From CAZSBB01 sp964605235 (GTDB lineage: Bacteria > Planctomycetota > Phycisphaerae > Phycisphaerales > Phycisphaeraceae), in contig CAZSBB010000024.1 in NCBI GenBank assembly GCA_964605235.1, positions 1-64,000 of the forward strand: a DNA stretch of 64,000 nt, written 5' to 3'. The translations under genes and the position numbers were made by a program. Positions within the stretch are counted from its first letter, which is position 1. The number at the start of each line of letters is the position of its first letter. Below, piece by piece: positions 26,199-34,061 of the stretch. A model generated the notes under the pieces. The model searched no databases. It was not told where the DNA came from and was given only the letters and a program-made list of their open reading frames with translations.

Positions 26199-27320
26199 TC
26201 AAACCATGGGCAACAGCGCGTGCAGCGCAGCCGCATCGTTCGCTTCCAACGCGGCGCTGAGCTCCGGGCAGAACGCCCACAGCGCCGGCTGCCGACAATC
26301 CGCCAACCCCAGCGCGGCAACGGCGTGCAACCAGAGTTGATCCAACCCCGTGCCAAGGGTTGCGCTGACCGCCAGCGGCGATGTCGGCTTCGCGCCCGGT
26401 CCTGCTGCACCTGCTGCCGGAGGGGATTCCGGGGGAGATTCCGGGGGCAGGAGGCGATCGCATTGGTTCCACACCCACAGCCCCGGCGTGTGCGGCAAGT
26501 CCCCTGCCGCCGGCCAATCGTGCTCCGGATCACGCACGGCAATCAACAAATCCGCTGCCGCCCACGCCTGCTGCGCCAGCGCCACCGCCTGCCGCTCCAA
26601 GGCGTCGGCATCGGCGCGCAGGCCCGGCGTGTCCAGCCAGTGCACCGCCACCCCCGCCAGGTCCGCCACATGACCCACCCAGTCGCGCGTCGTGCCGGGC
26701 AAATCCGCCACCACGCTGGCACTCCGGCCGAGCAACCGATTGGTCAGCGTGCTCTTGCCCACATTCGCACAGCCCACCAGCGCGACCGTCGGCGGATGCA
26801 GCAACCGCTGCCAGCGCCGGCTGCGGGCGAGGATCGCATCGCGCTGCGCGCGCCAGCTTCCTTCCTGCAACGCCTCGCGCCACAACGTCGGCTGCGCCAG
26901 CAACTGATTGAGCCCAGCTGCGCTGCTCACCTGCGCCGCTGCGCTCAGCCAATGAGCTTCAAAAGGGTTGGCGGCTTCGGGGTAAAGCTCATGCGGCGGC
27001 AGTTCTGACGCCAACGTCACGCCTTGCCGCGCCAGGTGTTCGAGCAAACGCGCGACGATCAGCGGCCCGCCATGGGGCATGAGCTGCACCCAGTCCTCAG
27101 CGCCCAGCACCGCCAGGCCGCGGTCGAGCTGAGCGAAATCCACCAGCCGAATGCGGTGCGGCTGCCAGTCGGTTTGCCCGGTTAATGCCCGCAGCGCGGC
27201 GCCGGCGTGCGGGCCGCGCAGTTGCAGCAGCGCCACAGCGCCGGGCGCAGGCGGGGTGCAGAGCGTGACCTGCGTCGCCGCCGGGGGATCGGAAGTCGCA
27301 GTGACGTGGGGTTGCGTCAT
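26199..27320 (-). CDS. MnmE (TrmE)-like GTPase lacking the C-terminal Cys motif
   Basis: A 373-residue protein that follows the MnmE plan. The N-terminal tetrahydrofolate-like domain (PAPGAVALLQLRGPHAGAALRAL) is followed by a helical linker and a G domain with G1 GCANVGKST, G2 LPGTTRDW, G3 LDTPG, a variant G4 NQCD (normally NKxD) and G5-like VSATLGTG. MnmE modifies wobble uridines with MnmG and is about 450 residues long. This protein is shorter and ends at ALLPMV without the FC(I/V)GK-type catalytic Cys motif. It is therefore probably a paralogue with another role. It lies 52 bases from pyrE on the same strand. Confidence 0.85.
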   Translation of the reverse strand: MTQPHVTATSDPPAATQVTLCTPPAPGAVALLQLRGPHAGAALRALTGQTDWQPHRIRLVDFAQLDRGLAVLGAEDWVQLMPHGGPLIVARLLEHLARQGVTLASELPPHELYPEAANPFEAHWLSAAAQVSSAAGLNQLLAQPTLWREALQEGSWRAQRDAILARSRRWQRLLHPPTVALVGCANVGKSTLTNRLLGRSASVVADLPGTTRDWVGHVADLAGVAVHWLDTPGLRADADALERQAVALAQQAWAAADLLIAVRDPEHDWPAAGDLPHTPGLWVWNQCDRLLPPESPPESPPAAGAAGPGAKPTSPLAVSATLGTGLDQLWLHAVAALGLADCRQPALWAFCPELSAALEANDAAALHALLPMV

Positions 27321-27372
27321 GGCGAACGCCCGCCGGGTGGCGAGGTGACGCCTGCCTGCCGGGGCTGGCGTG

Positions 27373-27897
27373 TTACTCGGTGATGCCCAGGTCGGCCTTG
27401 GTGAACAGCGCGGTGAAGGGAACGCCGGCTTTTTCGATATTTTCCCAGGCGCCTTCCTGGCGATCGATCACGGCGGCGATGCCCACGATGGTCGCGCCCA
27501 GTTCGCGCAGCACTTTGACCGCTTCGAGCACCTGCCCGCCGGTGGTGGCGATGTCCTCGACGATCAGCACGCGGTCGCCCTTTTCGAGCTTGCCTTCGAT
27601 CTGCTTGGCGGTGCCGTAGTCTTTCTTCTGATTGCGGATGAGCACCGCGGGCTTGCCGCACGCCATGGAAGCAGCGCTGACCAGCGGGATGCCGCCCAGT
27701 TCCGCCCCGGCAATGCGGTCGACTTCATCCGTCACCAGCGCGGCAAAGCGTCGCCCCAGCTCGGCGAGAATGTCCGGCTGGGTTTCAAACAGGTACTTGT
27801 CCAGGTAATAGCTGCTTTGCCGACCGCTGCGCAGCGTGAAATTGCCGCGCAGCAATGCTGCCGAGCAGATCCGTTCGATGAGTTGCTGATCGTTCAT
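27373..27897 (-). CDS. pyrE: Orotate phosphoribosyltransferase
   Basis: A 174-residue enzyme transferring ribose 5-phosphate from PRPP to orotate to make OMP. Its features are FTLRSGRQSSYYLDKYLFE near the N-terminus, the flexible catalytic loop region IRNQKKDYGTAKQIEG, and the PRPP-binding motif VLIVEDIATTGGQVLEA. The length is normal for the short bacterial form. The ATG at 27897 gives the standard N-terminus (MNDQQLIERICSAALLRGNF). Its partner step enzyme, pyrF, is at 4659-5594. Confidence 0.95.
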   Translation of the reverse strand: MNDQQLIERICSAALLRGNFTLRSGRQSSYYLDKYLFETQPDILAELGRRFAALVTDEVDRIAGAELGGIPLVSAASMACGKPAVLIRNQKKDYGTAKQIEGKLEKGDRVLIVEDIATTGGQVLEAVKVLRELGATIVGIAAVIDRQEGAWENIEKAGVPFTALFTKADLGITE

Positions 27898-27977
27898 GCG
27901 CGGCAGTGTAGCGAGCGCCTGCGCCTCGACCAAACCCGATCGTCGCCCCCCCGCCCCGTGCACTTTTAACGGAAAGC

Positions 27978-28475
27978 TCAGCCGGCCGTGGAGGACACTG
28001 GCGTCCGCAGGGGATCGCCGGACATCTGCTCATACCAGGCGTCATGATTCGCACGCCACGCCACCGGGGTGGGTTCAAGCTCCGCCTGCCGGGCGATCCA
28101 CCAGTTCCAGCAGTCCATTGCAAGCAATGGGAGCATGGCGACCCCCGCCATCATCAGACAGACGCAGCGCAACATACCCACCCAACCATTCGTCACCACC
28201 AGCGTGGTCATCACCAGCACCAGGAGTGCGCTCAGCCCACCGAGCAGGCGCAGACGGGTCTGTGTATGGCTTTGCCACTGTCGCACGCTCAACAAGACGA
28301 GGCCCAGCACGGCAGTGGTCAAGGTGAGCACCGGGGGAATGAGCAGGTTCGCCAGTGACTCATGGCCCTCCACCCGCAGGAAGGTCATGTTGATTTCCAT
28401 GACATCCACCAGCGCAGCGGTCACCAGCAACGCCATCGCCAGAAACCAACTGATCCAGTCCACGAACTGCCGCAT
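27978..28475 (-). CDS. Four-helix membrane protein of unknown function
   Basis: About 165 residues with four predicted membrane segments (around residues 6-26, 40-62, 75-95 and 98-120) and a short polar C-terminal tail. A longer start at 28496 or even 28598 is possible. The ATG at 28475 has a purine-rich GGGGG stretch close upstream. No domain is recognised, and no partner is obvious. Confidence 0.6.
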   Translation of the reverse strand: MRQFVDWISWFLAMALLVTAALVDVMEINMTFLRVEGHESLANLLIPPVLTLTTAVLGLVLLSVRQWQSHTQTRLRLLGGLSALLVLVMTTLVVTNGWVGMLRCVCLMMAGVAMLPLLAMDCWNWWIARQAELEPTPVAWRANHDAWYEQMSGDPLRTPVSSTAG

Positions 28476-28780
28476 AGAACCCCCGATCTCCGCCATGAAG
28501 CGGATCCAACGCGATAAATGCCACTCGCGCCCGCAACACACAGGCTTGCACTCACCAGCGAAAACCCCTCCCCCGAAACCCCCTGTCCAACCTGGCATCA
28601 GGTTATGTGTGAAGTCATGATTTTACATATGTATGTGGCTTTGTGCTTCACCCGATGGGGGGATTTTTATTGAAAACCCGTTGGTTGGGCGGCTTCGAGG
28701 TTTGCCTGAGCAGTCCAGCCGTTTTCACGAGACACGGGTCGGAGCGGCTTCAACAGCATGGCGCGAAGCCAAAGCGCCAG

Positions 28781-28808
28781 TTGACATGAGATTCAATCTC
28801 ATTAGAAT
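28781..28808 (+). promoter_or_regulatory. Sigma-70-type promoter of the prepilin-like gene
   Basis: TTGACA, 16 bases, TAGAAT: near-consensus -35 and -10 elements about 45-70 bases upstream of the ATG at 28854. A second perfect -10 hexamer, TATAAT, is at 28821-28826 but lacks a good -35. The region is markedly AT-richer than its surroundings. The rest of 28476-28780 holds nothing I can name. Confidence 0.75.
28786..28802. promoter_or_regulatory. Fur-like palindromic operator within the promoter
   Basis: ATGAGATTCAATCTCAT is a perfect 8-1-8 palindrome filling the spacer between the -35 and -10 hexamers. Its core TGAGATT-C-AATCTCA has the 7-1-7 layout of Fur-family boxes (compare TGATAAT-N-ATTATCA). 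Binding there would block RNA polymerase. Identity of the regulator is inferred from layout only. Confidence 0.5.
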
Positions 28809-28853
28809 TGCAGACCTGTTTATAATTGATTCTCTACCGCAATTGAGGTTCCG

Positions 28854-29822
28854 ATGGAAAAGTTACCCCTTCGTCGTCGCGCTCTGGCTTTTACCCTGAT
28901 CGAACTGCTGGTGGTCATCAGCATCATTGCTCTGCTGATCGGCATCCTCCTGCCGGCGCTGGGGGCCGCTCGCGAGGCGGCACGCTCATCCCAAAGCCTG
29001 AGCAACCTGCGGCAGATCGGCATCGCCACCGGGGCCTACACCACCGAGCGCAACGGCTACTACTGTTTCATGTCCTCGGCGCCGGCTGCCGAACTCAACG
29101 GCAACAAGCCGCGCTGGGCGGATTACCTGTATCCGTATCTGCAGAACGTGAAGGTTTATCAGAGCCCGAACATTGATGATGTGGAAAAACTGCGGATGTC
29201 CAAACGCTTCTGGCATGCCGTGTCCAACCAGCCCGTCGAGCAGGCCGGCGTGGGCGGCGCGACCCTCGACCCCGGCAGCGCCACCGGCATCGCCAATGCC
29301 GACGCCCCCACCCATGGCGGATATGGCTGGAACTACCAGTACATCGGCAACGCCCGCCGCGGCAATCCCAGCTTTCCCAACGGCTACAATGCCCGCACCG
29401 AAGTCGATGTCATGGCTCCCGCGGAAACCATTGTCGTCGGCGACACCCACGGCTCGAAAAAGGGCGTCGCCACCGGCTGGACCGACCCGACCAACGGTGA
29501 AGCGGTCTACACCCTGGACCCCCCCGCCGGCTCCCTGAACCTCGGTTCGCAGGGCAGCGGACGCAGCGCTGCCTGGCAACCTTACTACTGGAACAACACC
29601 ACGCTGGACGTCGACCTGGGCGATGCCGTCATCGATGACCCGGAAGATTTCCTCCGCCGCTCCACCCCCGCCCAACGCAACCGGGGCGCCGCCAACATGG
29701 CGTTCGCCGATGGCCACGCCGAGGCGATGACCCTGGCGCAAATCGACGACAGCGACGGCGACGGCCTGGTCGATCATGGCTACTGGAACGGGCGCGGCAA
29801 GCGGGGCAAAGACCTGCAATAA
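28854..29822 (+). CDS. Prepilin-type N-terminal cleavage/methylation domain protein
   Basis: A 322-residue protein. The N-terminus ALAFTLIELLVVISIIALLIGILLPAL is the class III signal recognised by prepilin peptidase, with Phe as the methylated residue. The globular part is planctomycete-type, and near the end RGAANMAFADGHAEAMTL carries the DGH element typical of DUF1559-like pseudopilins. Such proteins are very numerous in planctomycetes and are probably envelope or secretion-system pseudopilins. A promoter with a Fur-like palindrome precedes it and an intrinsic terminator follows, so it is an independently regulated single gene. Confidence 0.9.
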   Translation: MEKLPLRRRALAFTLIELLVVISIIALLIGILLPALGAAREAARSSQSLSNLRQIGIATGAYTTERNGYYCFMSSAPAAELNGNKPRWADYLYPYLQNVKVYQSPNIDDVEKLRMSKRFWHAVSNQPVEQAGVGGATLDPGSATGIANADAPTHGGYGWNYQYIGNARRGNPSFPNGYNARTEVDVMAPAETIVVGDTHGSKKGVATGWTDPTNGEAVYTLDPPAGSLNLGSQGSGRSAAWQPYYWNNTTLDVDLGDAVIDDPEDFLRRSTPAQRNRGAANMAFADGHAEAMTLAQIDDSDGDGLVDHGYWNGRGKRGKDLQ

Positions 29823-29877
29823 CCCGGTTGACGCACCCGGCATACCCGCCCACCAGTCCCTACCATCCGCACAACAG

Positions 29878-29917
29878 ACCCCACCCGCGCGGCAATTGCC
29901 ATCGGGTGGGGTTTTTC
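29878..29917 (+). terminator. Intrinsic terminator after the prepilin-like gene
   Basis: The stem ACCCCACCCG / CGGGTGGGGT around a 15-base loop is followed by TTTTT. It separates the prepilin-like gene from the ubiquitin-like operon. Confidence 0.88.
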
Positions 29918-30012
29918 ATTTGCCTCCAGACCGCGGCGTGGTCCGCTCCGGCGTCGGCCCCCACCTGCCCCCAGTGTGGGACACGCCTTATTCCTCCTGC
30001 CTGGAGTTCACG

Positions 30013-30237
30013 ATGACGAACAGTACCTCCTTTCAGACCCGTCGGGCGGCACGTCGTTCCGACAGCGCTCCCGCCAACGAGCAGACGCAACACCTCATGG
30101 CGGTGCTCGCCCATCAGGTGCGCGTCAGAAGTAAGAACGCAGACCCCCAGGGAACCGAACACCGCCCCCAGGTGCCTGCCGCCCATCGACGCCATCGCGC
30201 CCGGGCACGGCGCGGCTGGTTTGACTGGTTGCGCTGA
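30013..30237 (+). CDS. Small basic protein just upstream of the ubiquitin-like operon
   Basis: A 74-residue Arg/His-rich protein (MTNSTSFQTRRAARRSDSAP ... RHRARARRGWFDWLR) with GGAG seven bases before its ATG. It has no recognised domain and low complexity. It could be the first gene of the ubiquitin-like operon, a small nucleic-acid-binding protein or a spurious frame. The 180-base gap to the next gene contains TTGACT at 30298 but no matching -10 at proper spacing. Confidence 0.4.
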   Translation: MTNSTSFQTRRAARRSDSAPANEQTQHLMAVLAHQVRVRSKNADPQGTEHRPQVPAAHRRHRARARRGWFDWLR

Positions 30238-30417
30238 AGTGCCTGACCCGCGCCCGTTTCCTACAACCGTCACAGACTGCCCACGCGGCGAAGGCAGTTG
30301 ACTGGCTTGGGGGGGAATTAATTGGCCCCGCCGCTGCCGGGGATACATTCCAGCAGCGCCTGGCCGCGCCCGCTGCGCCGCCGTCGCGATGTCGTTCGCC
30401 TGCAGGGAGAGACCGCT

Positions 30418-30687
30418 ATGACCATGCTTAACGTGCAAATCTGGGACGCCACCGGCAACAAACGCCAGGACGTGGAAGTGCCCGCCAACGCCCCCATCAA
30501 TCGCCTGGTCGCGGTGCTCCTCGAACGGCTCAAGATGCCCCAGAACGCACCCGACGGCCAACCCCTGAGCTACAAGTTCCATCACAAGAACTCCGGCCGC
30601 CAACTGCTCGACGACCAGACCCTCGAAGAAGCTGGCGTCAACCCCGGCGACATCCTGCGCCTCCAACCCGAAATCACCGCCGGCTAA
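30418..30687 (+). CDS. YukD-like ubiquitin-like protein (Ubl)
   Basis: An 89-residue beta-grasp protein. MLNVQIWDATGNKRQDVEVP forms the first hairpin, and PINRLVAVLLERLKMP is the central helix. SYKFHHKNSGRQLLDDQTLEEAGVNPGDILRLQPE gives the later strands, with the L-x-D-x-x-T-L-x-x-x-G-V-x-x-G-D block shared by ubiquitin, YukD and EsaB. It ends ITAG, so a C-terminal glycine is exposed without processing, as needed for E1 adenylation. It is the first member of an operon with an E1, a JAMM protease, a RING-like protein and an E2, so it is the presumed modifier conjugated by them. GGAGAG lies before the ATG. An alternative start two codons later (30424) is possible. Confidence 0.9.
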   Translation: MTMLNVQIWDATGNKRQDVEVPANAPINRLVAVLLERLKMPQNAPDGQPLSYKFHHKNSGRQLLDDQTLEEAGVNPGDILRLQPEITAG

Positions 30688-30747
30688 CCCCCCCCCCCCG
30701 GAAGTTTTCCAGCGCTATTCAACAACTGAATCCCCTACCCCGCCTTC

Positions 30748-31983
30748 TTGAACCCCACCACCCTGCACATCTCGGCCAGCGAAGCCAACGCGGCTCAGGA
30801 CGACCGCTTCCATCGCTTCAAGCTCATCGGCTGGTGGGATCAGCAGCGCCTCCGCAACGCTCGCGTGCTGGTCATCGGCGCGGGCGCCCTGGGTAATGAG
30901 CTGATCAAAAACCTCGCCCTGCTGGGGGTGGGCAATGTGCTCGTGGCCGACCTCGACCGCATTGAAAACAGCAACCTCTCGCGCTCCGTGCTCTATCGCC
31001 AGCAGCACAACGGCCAAAGCAAAGCCGTCGTCGCCGCCGCCGCCGCCAAGGACATTTATCCCGACCTGCGCGCCCAGGCGTTCCACGGCAATGTCGTCTA
31101 CGACCTGGGCCTGGGCGTCTTCCACTGGGCGGATGTCGTGCTCGGCGGACTGGACAACCGCGAAGCGCGCCTCGCCATCAACCGCGCCTGCTGGAAACTC
31201 GGCAAGCCCTGGATTGACGGCGCCATCGAACAGATCAGCGGGCTGGTGCGAGTGTTCGATCCGCGCTCGGGCGATGCCGCGCCCTGCTACGAATGCACCA
31301 TGAGCCAGACCGACTGGAAACTGCTCCAGATCCGGCGCTCGTGCAATCTGCTGTCCCGGCAGGAAATGACCGGCGGCAAAACCCCCACCACCCCGACCAT
31401 CAGCTCCATCATCGCGGGCGTGCAGACGCAGGAAGCCGTCAAGCTGCTCCACGGCCTGGAAACGCTGGCGGGTCAGGGCTGGACGTTCACCGGCCTGACC
31501 AGCGAGGTCTATCCCGTCAGCTATCCCCGCAAGCCCGACTGCCACAGCCATGATCCGCTCGAACGCATCGAAGCCCTCGACGCTTCCGCCGCCACGCTCA
31601 CCGGCACGGAACTGCTGCGCAGCGCCCGCGAACTGCTGGGCGAAGCCGACGTGCAACTGGAACTGGGCCGGGAAATGCTCGCCGGGCTGCACTGTGAAAA
31701 GTGCGGGCGCGATGAAGAGCTGTACGCCTCGCTGGGACAGGTCAGCGCCGACAAAGCCAACTGTCCCCATTGCGGCGCCCGCGACCGGGCGGTGCAAACC
31801 TATCACACCCTGCGCGGCAACGAGCCGTTCCTGCATCTGCCCCTGGCGCAGCTCGGGGTGCCGGCGTTCGACATCATCGGCGCCCGCAGCGCCACGCAGT
31901 ATGTGGGCCTGGAACTCTCCGGCGATGCCGGCGCGGTGCTCGGTGAACTGCACGATTCGGCGGAGGACGTCGAATGGTTGTAA
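30748..31983 (+). CDS. E1-like ubiquitin-activating enzyme (ThiF/MoeB fold) with C-terminal zinc ribbon
   Basis: A 411-residue enzyme that should adenylate the Ubl C-terminus and pass it to the E2. Residues about 17-260 are the Rossmann-like adenylation domain: nucleotide loop VLVIGAGALGNE (44-49 GAGALG), ADLDRIENSNLSRS with the ribose-binding Asp and adenylation Arg, and GGLDNREARLAIN. A CYEC pair (180, 183) probably binds zinc. Cys199 in RRSCNLL sits 16 residues later, as the catalytic Cys does in eukaryotic UBA3. GGKTPTTPTISSIIAGVQTQEAVKLL closes the domain. A second zinc ribbon (Cys316, 319, 339, 342) and a tail follow, which could present the E2. The start is a TTG at 30748, since no ATG is available before the conserved core and an in-frame stop lies 18 bases upstream. 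Confidence 0.92.
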   Translation: MNPTTLHISASEANAAQDDRFHRFKLIGWWDQQRLRNARVLVIGAGALGNELIKNLALLGVGNVLVADLDRIENSNLSRSVLYRQQHNGQSKAVVAAAAAKDIYPDLRAQAFHGNVVYDLGLGVFHWADVVLGGLDNREARLAINRACWKLGKPWIDGAIEQISGLVRVFDPRSGDAAPCYECTMSQTDWKLLQIRRSCNLLSRQEMTGGKTPTTPTISSIIAGVQTQEAVKLLHGLETLAGQGWTFTGLTSEVYPVSYPRKPDCHSHDPLERIEALDASAATLTGTELLRSARELLGEADVQLELGREMLAGLHCEKCGRDEELYASLGQVSADKANCPHCGARDRAVQTYHTLRGNEPFLHLPLAQLGVPAFDIIGARSATQYVGLELSGDAGAVLGELHDSAEDVEWL

Positions 31984-32558
31984 TCCGCCAATCCGCGTTG
32001 CAGAACCTGTACGCCCACGGCCGCAGCCGCACCGATGTGGAAGTGTGCGGCGTGCTGGTGGGTCAATCGCCCAGCGCGCCCGGCGCGCCGACGCGCATCG
32101 ACGCCATCATCACCGGCAGCAGCGCGTCATCCACCGGCGCGTCGGTCACGTTCACCGCCGACACCTGGACCCACATCCAGCAGACCATGGATCAGCAGTA
32201 TCCCGACAGCCGCATCGTCGGCTGGTATCACACCCATCCGGACTTCGGCATTTTCCTGTCCGACATGGACCGCTTCATCCAGGAAAAGTTTTTCGACCTG
32301 CCCTGGCAGGTGGCGTTCGTGTTCGATCCGGTGCGCCAGGAGGAGGGGCTGTTCGTCTGGCAGGACGGGCAGCTCGCCACCAGCGCCTATGAGCTTGAAG
32401 ACGACCAGTTCGCCCAGCGCGCCGCCGCGGAGCTGGACGCCGCCCGGCGCGCCCAGCGCTGGCACCGGCATCTGACCTATTCCCTGGCGGCGCTGCTGAT
32501 GGTGCTGGCGTTGGTCCTGGGCGCGCTGCTGGCGCTGCCCTGGGGCCAGGGAGGGTGA
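31974..32558 (+). CDS. JAMM/JAB-domain deubiquitinase-like metalloprotease with C-terminal membrane anchor
   Basis: A 194-residue protein. The JAMM zinc site is complete: Glu23 in VEVCGVLVG and His-x-His-x7-Ser-x2-Asp in HTHPDFGIFLSDMD (His86, His88, Ser96, Asp99). Residues about 168-188 (YSLAALLMVLALVLGALLALPW) are a single membrane helix, so the catalytic domain should face the cytoplasm from the membrane. It probably cleaves Ubl-target isopeptide bonds. The Ubl already ends in Gly, so a maturation role is less needed. Its ATG overlaps the stop region of the E1 gene by 10 bases. Confidence 0.93.
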   Translation: MVVIRQSALQNLYAHGRSRTDVEVCGVLVGQSPSAPGAPTRIDAIITGSSASSTGASVTFTADTWTHIQQTMDQQYPDSRIVGWYHTHPDFGIFLSDMDRFIQEKFFDLPWQVAFVFDPVRQEEGLFVWQDGQLATSAYELEDDQFAQRAAAELDAARRAQRWHRHLTYSLAALLMVLALVLGALLALPWGQGG

Positions 32559-32569
32559 AGGAGCGAGGC

Positions 32570-33841
32570 ATGAGCAACCAGAAAATGACCATCACGTGGA
32601 ATGACGTCAACAGCGATCAGGTCGATCGCCTGCTGCAACGTCAACAGGCGCTCAACGAAGCGCACGCCCACTTCGTCGCTCAGCACGCCGCCGCCCGGCA
32701 ATCGGGCCAGACGCTGGTCCGCGCCCGGGGCGGCTGGCTGTACCGCGGCGGCATCTACATGGCGCTGTTCGGCCTGCTGGGCGGCCTGCTCGCCTGGGCC
32801 GCCAGCGAAGCCTTCAGCACCGCGGTGCCCAACCGCTATCAGGAAATTCAGCAGGTCGAGCAGGAACAACTCGCCCTGCGCCTGCAGATGGAGCGCGGCG
32901 AACTGCTGCCCATGGAAGCCGAGGCCCGCGTGCAGGGACTGTTCGAACGCCACGCCGACAGCCCGTACATCAGCATTCTCCGCGATGAAACACTCGATCC
33001 GGCGGAGCGCCAACAACGCATTCAGGAACGGCTGGAGCAGGACCGCGTGGTGCATTACGTCCACCGCTTGATCTGGTACTCCATCGTGGGCGTCATGCTC
33101 GCCATTGCCGTCGGCTGCGCCGAGCAGATCGTCAGCCGCAACTGGCGCAATGCCGCGGTCACCGCCGGGGTGGCGATGATCGTCGCGGTGTTCGGCGCCG
33201 CCTTGATCAGCCTGTTCATCAACCACATCTATGAAGCGCTCGGCGGCGGCACGGTGGGCATCGGCCTCAAACGCCAGATGCTCGCCCGCACCGTGGTCTG
33301 GACCCTCTTTGGCCTCTTCCTCTGCCTGGCGCCGGGACTGGTTCTGCGCAGCCCCAAGAAGCTGTTCATCGGACTCATCGGCGGCGCCATCGGCGGCTTC
33401 GTCGGCGGCTTGTGCTTTGATCCCGTCGACCTGCTGGCGGGTTCCGACGCGCTGTCGCGCCTGGTGGCGTTCCTCGCCATCGGCGTGGGCGTGGGCTGGG
33501 CGGTGGGCCTCATCGAAACCGCCGTCAAAACCGGCTGGCTCCGCGTGACCACCGGCCTGATCGCCGGCAAGCAGTTCATCATCTACAAGAATCCCACCTA
33601 CCTGGGCGCTTCGCCCCTGTGTGAGATTTACCTCTTCCGCGATCCCAAGGTCAGCCAGCATCATGCCGCCATCCATGCGGTGCGCGGCGGATATGAAATC
33701 GAAGACCTCAACCGCGCCTCGCAAACCTTTGTCAACGGCGAGCCGATCCTGCGCAGCCGCCTGCGCGCCGGCGATGAAGTCCGCATTGGCCAAACCACCC
33801 TGATTTTCCTGGAACGCAAACAGGCCGTCTCCGTCGGCTGA
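32570..33841 (+). CDS. Polytopic membrane protein with C-terminal FHA domain
   Basis: A 423-residue protein. A charged N-terminal segment is followed by a first membrane helix (about 58-75) and an extended Glu/Gln-rich helical region (about 85-160). Six or so further helices follow between about 165 and 325 (for example WYSIVGVMLAIAVGCAEQIV and LFIGLIGGAIGGFVGGLCF). The last 90 residues are an FHA domain (FIIYKNPTYLGASPLCEIYLFRDPKVSQHHAAIHAV ... FVNGEPILRSRLRAGDEVRIGQTTLIFLER) with the conserved Ser-x-x-His. FHA domains read phosphothreonine, so the complex may be controlled by Ser/Thr kinases. AAGGAG lies 6 bases before the ATG at 32570, just after the protease stop. Confidence 0.88.
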   Translation: MSNQKMTITWNDVNSDQVDRLLQRQQALNEAHAHFVAQHAAARQSGQTLVRARGGWLYRGGIYMALFGLLGGLLAWAASEAFSTAVPNRYQEIQQVEQEQLALRLQMERGELLPMEAEARVQGLFERHADSPYISILRDETLDPAERQQRIQERLEQDRVVHYVHRLIWYSIVGVMLAIAVGCAEQIVSRNWRNAAVTAGVAMIVAVFGAALISLFINHIYEALGGGTVGIGLKRQMLARTVVWTLFGLFLCLAPGLVLRSPKKLFIGLIGGAIGGFVGGLCFDPVDLLAGSDALSRLVAFLAIGVGVGWAVGLIETAVKTGWLRVTTGLIAGKQFIIYKNPTYLGASPLCEIYLFRDPKVSQHHAAIHAVRGGYEIEDLNRASQTFVNGEPILRSRLRAGDEVRIGQTTLIFLERKQAVSVG

Positions 33842-33851
33842 AATACAGATG

Positions 33852-33972
33852 CTTCACCACAGAGACACAGAGAACACAGAGAACACAGAGAAATGAAGGT
33901 TGAGCGAGGCCAGAAACAACATGAGCACCCAGCAATGATTCTCTCGGTGCTCTCTGTGCCTCTGTGGTGAAT
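33852..33972. repeat. Dispersed inverted-repeat element, CACAGAG family, copy 3 (inside the Ubl operon)
   Basis: The left arm TTCACCACAGAGACACAGAG is mirrored by CTCTGTGCCTCTGTGGTGAA at the right. The element fills most of the 220-base gap between the two FHA genes. Once transcribed it would fold into a long hairpin and could lower expression of, or separate, the distal two genes. Confidence 0.85.
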
Positions 33973-34061
33973 GGTTCTTAAGCAGTTTGCTGGCCGCGAT
34001 GTGCGCCAGTGAACGACACCCGCGCTGTTCCGCGCGGGGGAACAGAGAGAGGAAGACCGTC

